A stretch of DNA of 64,000 bases, taken from assembly GCA_933228895.1 (NCBI GenBank), contig OW121855.1, positions 32,254,698 through 32,318,697 of the forward strand, given 5' to 3'. The DNA is from Platycnemis pennipes (taxonomy: Eukaryota > Arthropoda > Insecta > Odonata > Platycnemididae). Under the pieces are notes generated by a model. It was given only the letters and a program-made list of their open reading frames with translations, did no database searches and was not told the origin of the DNA. Shown in pieces: positions 58,462-64,000 of the stretch; position 1 is the first letter of the stretch; every line of letters starts with the position of its first letter. Made by a program: the position numbers and the translations under genes.

Positions 58462-58695
58462 CTTCGTACATTTCCGCAGATTTCTTTGCAACCGACCATG
58501 GTCTTGGCATATTATACATACTAGGGTTAGTGATGGCGTGAGGAGAGAAAAACAATTCGTAAATTTCAAAAGATTTATTAGCAACCGACCAAGGTTTTGG
58601 TATGTAGTGCCATCATTACACGTATCCGGGTCGGTGATGGCGTGACGTACCAAAACCATGGTCGGTTGTGAACAAATCTGTGGAAATGTACGAAG
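58462..58695. repeat. direct plus inverted repeat cluster (foldback-type)
   Basis: Copy A (58,462 to about 58,541) and copy B (58,556 to about 58,643) are direct repeats: ttcgtacatttccgcagatt...gcaaccgaccatggtcttgg against ttcgtaaatttcaaaagatt...gcaaccgaccaaggttttgg. Both end in ggtgatggcgtg or a near variant. Copy C (58,644-58,695) is inverted (ccaaaaccatggtcggttgt...ctgtggaaatgtacgaag). The AACC-at-GGTCGG core with an upstream TGATGG box is hammerhead-like and similar to 51,833-52,003. There is no coding capacity. Confidence 0.7.
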
Positions 58696-58772
58696 GGTTT
58701 TTATCTACTAAGAAGGAAGGTGAGTTAAAACGTTTCCACCTACTGGACGCCAATTATCCTACTTTATTTCAG

Positions 58773-59012
58773 ATGATATTCGCGAGTCCTCGCGCACGTT
58801 TGCATACGTGCACATATTGTCCCTCACTATTTGAATTTGCTGGAGATCCATGCATGCAATTCTGCAGAGCATTCTGGCGGAAGAGCAAACATCTGTTTCT
58901 TTTGTTTGGTATCCACTCCAACGTTGCGGAGGGCGTGAAAGAGACGTCGGCCAAACTGGAGCAAATAGAGGCGCCACTGGTGTTCCTCTCATCGCTCTAC
59001 AAGAGGACACTT
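58773..59012 (+). other. candidate exon, 80 open codons between splice-like sites
   Basis: A polypyrimidine tract and acceptor (cctactttatttcag, AG at 58,771-58,772) and a donor (acacttGTAAGG, GT at 59,013) enclose exactly 240 bp. This is open in one frame: MIFASPRARLHTCTYC, PSLFEFAGDPCMQFCRAF, then KHLFLLFGIHSNVAEG, ETSAKLEQIEAPLVFLSSLY. GC content is higher than the surroundings. I do not recognise the protein, and a second frame is also largely open, so this may be chance. It starts about 75 bp downstream of the 58,462-58,695 repeat cluster. Confidence 0.25.
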
Positions 59013-59587
59013 GTAAGGTCCGGGTGTGCCAGCGTCGAAGTCGAGTGCCGCTGATTCCCTCTTCTCGTCATTCCCTTTCCCCGGCCTCGGAGGAAACCAC
59101 TGGCGATAAATGGTGCAAAATACGAAAGCAGAGGGACGCCACGAAGGTACCGCAATTCATCTCAAGATAGGTCAACTGGCAATGTTGCGATAGTGTAATT
59201 AGCATCCTAACGTGGAAAACGTTCATGTGAACAAGATAGAATAAGTATTGTGATATTGTGACACTTTATTCCCAATAAAATTCTTATTTTCTACGTTCCA
59301 AGCCCTCATTTTTAGAGATTACCCATCTCTCCTCCTCTGTCTCCAGCATCTTTCACTCAACAATTCCCCTCTTTTTATCAACAACTATTTACCAACCCTT
59401 TTTTACAAAATCGACATTCGGCAATCAACAAAAAACATTTCATTTAAAACAACAGAAAAAATATAATTCGCATCTAAATAAATGAAAAAATAACATTAAC
59501 ACAAGAAGACACAATTGAGAAAAAAAAACCGTGAATTATTAATAAAAAAATGCATCCTTCTATTTAGGGTTTGGCATGACGTTACAG

Positions 59588-59633
59588 AGTGTAATCTGAA
59601 GTGTGTATTGTGAAACATACTTCAGATTACACT
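59588..59633. repeat. 46-nt hairpin with 19-nt arms
   Basis: agtgtaatctgaagtgtgt (59,588-59,606) pairs with acatacttcagattacact (59,615-59,633) with a single mismatch around an 8-nt loop. It is shorter than a typical animal pre-miRNA and may be a remnant of a small inverted-repeat element. Confidence 0.6.
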
Positions 59634-59689
59634 TAACTATTAGATACAGAACGTTGAATAAAGGGAAAGCAAATATTTATATTCAAGGA

Positions 59690-59950
59690 ATTGGGATCAT
59701 ATTCTTGCTAGGGTGCTGGCCGACTGCACAGAGGGTTCGAATTCCGATGAATACAGATTTTTCATAGCTATGCTGGTCTCATGTAGAGTGCTGAGGAGAG
59801 AACTTCGAGTGCAGCACTTCGTCCGTCGGATAGGACGCTAAACCGTGGACCTCGGAGCGCTCCTTGGTAAGAGCAGGTTAACAACGACGCCGGGTTTCCC
59901 ATCACCCTTCCTCCACACACTTCCTCCACACCCTGAAAATTTCTCCCTCT
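59690..59950 (+). mobile_element. tRNA-derived SINE (family S), plus strand
   Basis: A box A-like tgctagggtgctggcc is followed by box B gggttcgaattcc (59,733-59,745). The family core follows: cacttcgtccgtcggatagg, acgctaaaccgtggacctc, ggtaagagcaggttaac and gacgccgggtttccc, ending in a C/T-rich segment. This copy keeps both promoter boxes and is the most complete member here. Confidence 0.8.
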
Positions 59951-60220
59951 ATCCAAATACCTACCGATCGAATTAATAAGGAGGTATCTCGCGAGATGTG
60001 TTGAAATTGCAGCATGACGAATGAGTAGGGATCGGAAAACATCGCGTTGCGATAAACTCGAATTTTATGCGAAAATTCGGGATAAAAGCGAAATATCTGA
60101 GAATTAAGTAAATATGCGAAATGAGGTTATGAATACAAAAAACTAGTTGGAAATGGCAATAAAATATTAACTATGGCAATAAAAACTATGATTATTATCA
60201 TATGAACATATCAAATTAGA

Positions 60221-60400
60221 GGAGCGTTATGGCCTCGTGGGTAGAGTGCTTGGCTATTGATCGAAGTGTTCAGGGTTCAAATCCGTGTGAAGCCTTTGCA
60301 CGCCTCCGAAAGAAAAATCCTTGGAATGCGAGGTGGCCCAGGGAAAGCATCTGGCCCCCCTACCCTGAATGCGTGAAATGGGGGCGTTTTCTCGGAACCG
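60221..60400 (+). mobile_element. tRNA-like sequence, probably a second SINE type
   Basis: ggagcgttatggcctcgtgg, then gtagagtgcttggc (box A region), and gggttcaaatccg (box B, 60,273-60,285) are at tRNA-like spacing. A possible acceptor-stem pairing exists between ggagcgt (60,221) and acgcctcc (60,300-60,307), but the total (about 87 nt) is long, one base bulges, and no CCA or terminator is seen. A tRNA-derived SINE is more likely than a working tRNA gene. Confidence 0.5.
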
Positions 60401-60479
60401 AAATCGCAATTTTCTACACGAAATCGTTAGATGGAAACGAAAAAAGAATTTTAGTAAAAAAATTAATCTTTTAACCACA

Positions 60480-62335
60480 ACCATTCATTTATAAATCAAA
60501 AATTAAAATAATCAAAAGGTGACGCCCACCGAATAAGATGCTTTGATATGATTGACGTCATTTTCCTCCTGTCCTTGACGGGAGTGGAGGGGGATTCTCG
60601 GAAGGACTGCTCGCAGAGATGCTGTCGCAACTGCTCCTATTGGAAGAGTAAGCTGTGTCTCCCTTCATTGCGATAAGGCAAAGTTGCTTCGCGGGCTCAG
60701 TTGTGATTGGACGAAGTCGATATACGCCAGAGGTTGCACCACGCCCAATTTTCCGAAAGGGTTAAAAACATCAGTTTTTCGCCGATTATAACTCGAGAAA
60801 TAATTGACGGATCAGAAAACTGAAAAATACGGGTCTTTTTATTTTACAAACTCTAACAGATTCGGCAATTAAAAAAATATTGTAAACGACCCCATTCACA
60901 CGTCTGTGGATTAGTCCGGGGTGAGCTCTACCCTCACCTATCAAAACCAACCTTCGGGTTGAATCACTGAATGTGTGAGATATCAAATAGGCATATTTTA
61001 AACGTAAACGTAATAAAACACACATATGTGAAATGATTATACCGCTCATTGAGCAGAGGAGCGTTGTTGCGCATTTTCTTTCAACTTTGACAGTAAACAA
61101 AGGAGTTTGGGCGTGCACTTGCATTCACATGGTGCATCAGTCATGTGACGCAGTGTAAATGCGAGACAGTACGAGGATTCATGCTTTAAAACTTAGGTGC
61201 AACTGGGTTATCCCAATCATCGAAAAATACGATATAAAATTAAACTTCGTATTTGCGTTACGGGAATTTACGTTATTTTAATTATTTAATTATTTTATAC
61301 GTTATAATTACGTTTCCCGCGATTTACAACGTTTTTATCGGGTCCCATTCCATTTCCTATATCTCCAGCGTATGTACAACCCCGTATTTACAAAATGACA
61401 TATTCCGTTTTCCCACTGTTTGCGTTAGATGCGGGTTAGAATGCGATAGAATTCAAACTATACAAAATTACAAAAACAAAATTCCCTTCTATGACATATA
61501 GCCATACATACTAGTGTATTTAAAACACTTTTTCACCCCGTTTCGTGCATATACACTTCAAAACCACGAGAGAGCAGTAATATCTCTTTACGGAAGAATT
61601 TGAACTTGGCGGCATAGCATGGCAGTACACAGCGCCACTAGTGACGCAAATGTGCAATTTTTACACCCGCGATCCTTTTGCCAGGTAAAACTTCGTACTA
61701 TGAATGAATGCGTGGAAGTGACGCAATTTATACTTTAGGAACACCTGGGGGAGTGTATTTAAACTGTACCGAAGTTGTGAACAATAAAAATGAATTTTTA
61801 ACCAGACATTATGAAAAGTTAAAAATGCATTGACTGAACTGGTGGACGATAACCGGGAATCATTCGTCAAACCATCGCGCTGAATTGGTTCTACATTTTT
61901 ATTACAGGTTACTACAAAACAAAACTTAATGAAACTTGTGTTATCGCGTGAAAATCGCATTCAATAAATAACATTATTTTGTTTAGAAATGTTATTGGTT
62001 GATAACATGGTGGGTCAGCGACGCAGCTCAATATTATCATTTTGTTTATGTTATCCTTAATTATTCCGGAGCATAAATTTTATTTTACTGGGAAAAAGAT
62101 GCGATCTACAAAATTTTCAGGCGATTCGAGGGTTTTCGGGTTTCTCCAGCGTTCATTAATACCTTTGGACGAAAGTTTCGACCAAAGGGATAAATGAACT
62201 ATTGAATGAAATGATAAATGAACATGAAATGAAATGAAATTGAACCAAGCCAAAGAAATCTTCAGGTCCAAAGATCGCGTCCCATCAAATTTCCTTTGCC
62301 TTCTTTCAACATATATTTCCTATATCTTCGTGCTA
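60480..62335. other. unassigned AT-rich DNA with a short GC-rich block
   Basis: The stretch 60,515-60,760 is GC-rich and contains inverted-CCAAT-like tattgg and tgattgg boxes. It could be promoter-like, but no gene start is visible. The rest shows no supported gene. A (gaaat)n-like run occurs near 62,205-62,240. Confidence 0.35.
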
Positions 62336-62339
62336 TATA

Positions 62340-62408
62340 TTTCCTATACTTCGAACCTGATGATGCCTTCTGGAATGCCGGCGAAACTCGTCCAGTAGGA
62401 AGAACCAA
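62340..62408 (+). ncRNA. hammerhead-ribozyme-like motif
   Basis: CTGATGA (62,357-62,363) is followed by a possible 3-bp stem II (GCC/GGC) closing on GAAAC (62,383-62,387), then TC and GTC (62,390-62,392) as the NUH cleavage triplet. ttccta (62,341-62,346) pairs with taggaa (62,396-62,401) as a distal stem I with an internal loop. All core boxes are intact. The base pair next to the cleavage site is C-C, so the proximal stem I is imperfect. Similar motifs in other genomes sit in Penelope-like elements; no such protein is visible here. Confidence 0.45.
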
Positions 62409-64000
62409 AGTGGAAAAAATATCGGAAACCCTCGAGTCATCTTCTAATCACCGAGGAAGCCTTCACAGCAACTAGAATATATTCAATTTACGCGTAAATA
62501 AAATTTGTGGATTCTCATGATGCAACTCGCACTGATGTAGGGCAACATCGGATTACCGTTCTCTACGATAGATACAATTTTGAAAAATCGCGATGTGATA
62601 CAGAAACATGCTAGACATACACCTACTAATAATGTGGACAGTGAGAGCTTTTTTTTTCGCACTATAAAAAAGTTATGAATGACAGTACAGACATCTGTCG
62701 AAAAAAAGAAAACGTCAAGAAATCTTGGTATGAAGGAATGAAACTTGAAAAGTGGTTTTTAAGTTCTAGAGCGTCAAATATCGCTGTGAATGGTTCGTCA
62801 TAAGAGCAAAGGCATTACAAAATTTATAAGTTTGGGAATTATGGACTTGACAACGTCCAATATTTCGAAACCCAACCAATCATATGGTTGGTTGGGCTGG
62901 TTAAAACAGTTCACCTTCCTCATGACTGGCTTGCTTTTTACGTAGGTACCTTGAAACCTAGAAATAATCCTATATCATTGAACCTAGAAATAATCTTTGA
63001 TATGATCAGTAGGTATTAGCATGAAGTCGTATTGAATTCAAAAATAAATCAGCCGTAAACTAGGTCACACTTTTTTAAATAATCATTTTTTTCTAAAGTA
63101 AATTAACTAAAAACTTTGTGACAGTTTTTTAACCCATATTCTCATGCTAGAAAAAATTGTTAGTGTCAGATTAATTTGTCATAAAAGGGATTGCATGGAT
63201 TAAAACAAACTTATTGATTAAAGTAATAATAAATTTTCAAATTGTGCAAAAAAGCTTAAGAATTGATATTTGACTGTGGGTTATTTGATGATAAAAAATA
63301 GATGCTAATTTCAGGAAAATAAACGCTAATTTCGTAAAAAAATAGATGCTATTTTTGAAATATATAGGTGCTAATTTTGAAAAATATAGATTCTATTTTT
63401 TCCGGTCCCTACGCATGAGTAATGATGTGATGATGCATTTCTCCTCAAAATTAATAATTTATTAACAACCTAGGCTTAGAAGTTATGCATCATATTCAGG
63501 TAAACAAATGTTTGTCAAGTCCATTTAATTTTTCCCTCCATTTGTATTACCTCCCCTCATCCTAACCCAAGATACTCTCCCTCTTCCCCTCAAAGCTCTT
63601 TGTAAAATTCTCGGAATTCCAAAAAAAAAGTAAGTAGACTAAAAGCGCCTAGCCAGAAGAAAGGAAGAGTAGCCAATGCGAAGGGATGAAGACATTTAAG
63701 GAGGACAAGAATCACTAGTCTATGATACAAATGTTTTCTACGGTCAATAATATGCCTAATTCGAAAATTAAAAAGAAAGTACCCTAGCAAAAACTACCTT
63801 AGCAATAAGAATACAAATGATATTAACATGTTGTTAACAATACGGTTCTTTTATGCGGTCTCTGTACGGAAGTGGTATACCACTATTCCCTTGTAAACCG
63901 CTGATTACCATCATATAGATCATTTATAGAAGCCAAAAGTCCAACAAGGCAACAAAGCTCGTTTTTGAATACACATAAAAGTGAAAAGTATAGTCTAATT
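62409..64000. other. unassigned AT-rich DNA
   Basis: No gene is supported. It contains a small palindrome (cccaaccaatcatatggttg...gttggg, about 62,872-62,898) and the tandem array at 63,298-63,410. The stretch 63,535-63,600 is pyrimidine-rich. Confidence 0.35.
63298..63410 (+). repeat. degenerate 20-24 bp tandem repeat, about five units
   Basis: Units of the type atagatgctaatttcaggaa, ataaacgctaatttcgtaaa, atagatgctatttttgaaat, ataggtgctaattttgaaaa and atagattctattttttcc follow each other with 20-40% divergence. It is an old AT-rich minisatellite. Confidence 0.75.

Noticed and set aside
60221..60308. Complete tRNA gene
   Set aside because: Boxes A and B are present, but the fold is about 87 nt with a bulged acceptor stem, a mismatched T stem and no terminator. 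A tRNA-derived SINE is more likely.

Overview
This looks like a non-coding, repeat-dominated stretch of a large arthropod (probably insect) nuclear genome. The DNA is AT-rich, with short GC-rich islands. I found no operon structure and no host gene that I can name. Everything protein-like that I recognise belongs to retrotransposons or transposon debris: Jockey/CR1-group LINEs, RTE/L1-like LINEs with (TGA)n 3' ends, an RNase H-bearing LINE, tRNA-derived SINEs and small DNA transposons. The combination suggests an arthropod; the species cannot be named from the sequence.

Layout. 1-9,750: mostly unassigned AT-rich DNA with decayed LINE 3' ends (2,835-3,005; 3,950-5,060; 6,800-7,015) and a hammerhead-ribozyme-like motif (2,239-2,329). 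9,750-12,410: a transposase-like fragment, then a broken Jockey/CR1-like LINE on the minus strand that was itself hit by an 88-bp LINE 3' end with a 12-bp target duplication. 16,490-17,070: a second Jockey/CR1-like C-terminus. 17,780-18,040: a SINE. 22,620-26,850: two members of one RTE/L1-like LINE family in opposite orientations, separated by a foldback element. 27,785-28,033: a perfect 194-bp palindrome inside a 14-bp target-site duplication. 28,402-29,159: a DNA element with 26-bp terminal inverted repeats. 31,440-33,133: a decayed LINE and a SINE. 37,781-38,100 and 41,922-42,545: two copies of an apparent tRNA/LINE chimera. 42,900-44,905: SINE, 5'-truncated RNase H LINE with a 16-bp target duplication, SINE. 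46,444-51,090: the centrepiece, a near full-length Jockey/CR1-group LINE on the minus strand with an intact 969-residue endonuclease/reverse transcriptase and a damaged ORF1. 51,340-53,223: LINE fragment, foldback element and a hAT-type MITE. 58,460-58,700: another inverted/direct repeat cluster. 59,690-60,400: SINE and tRNA-like DNA. 62,340-62,408: a second good hammerhead-like motif.

How it fits together. The intact LINE ORF2 could supply reverse transcriptase for its own family. The RTE/L1-like family has clearly mobilised 5'-truncated ends, including the chimera. A separate theme is a set of foldback or hammerhead-like sequences (about 2.3, 24.4, 27.9, 51.9, 58.6 and 62.4 kb) sharing the core order CUGANGA / GAAAC / (G)GUH. 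That is the layout known from Penelope-like retroelement termini and related retrozymes. Their placement in palindromes, one with a clean target duplication, is the most interesting signal here. Two isolated exon-like segments (54,290-54,409 minus; 58,773-59,012 plus) are weak candidates for host coding sequence.
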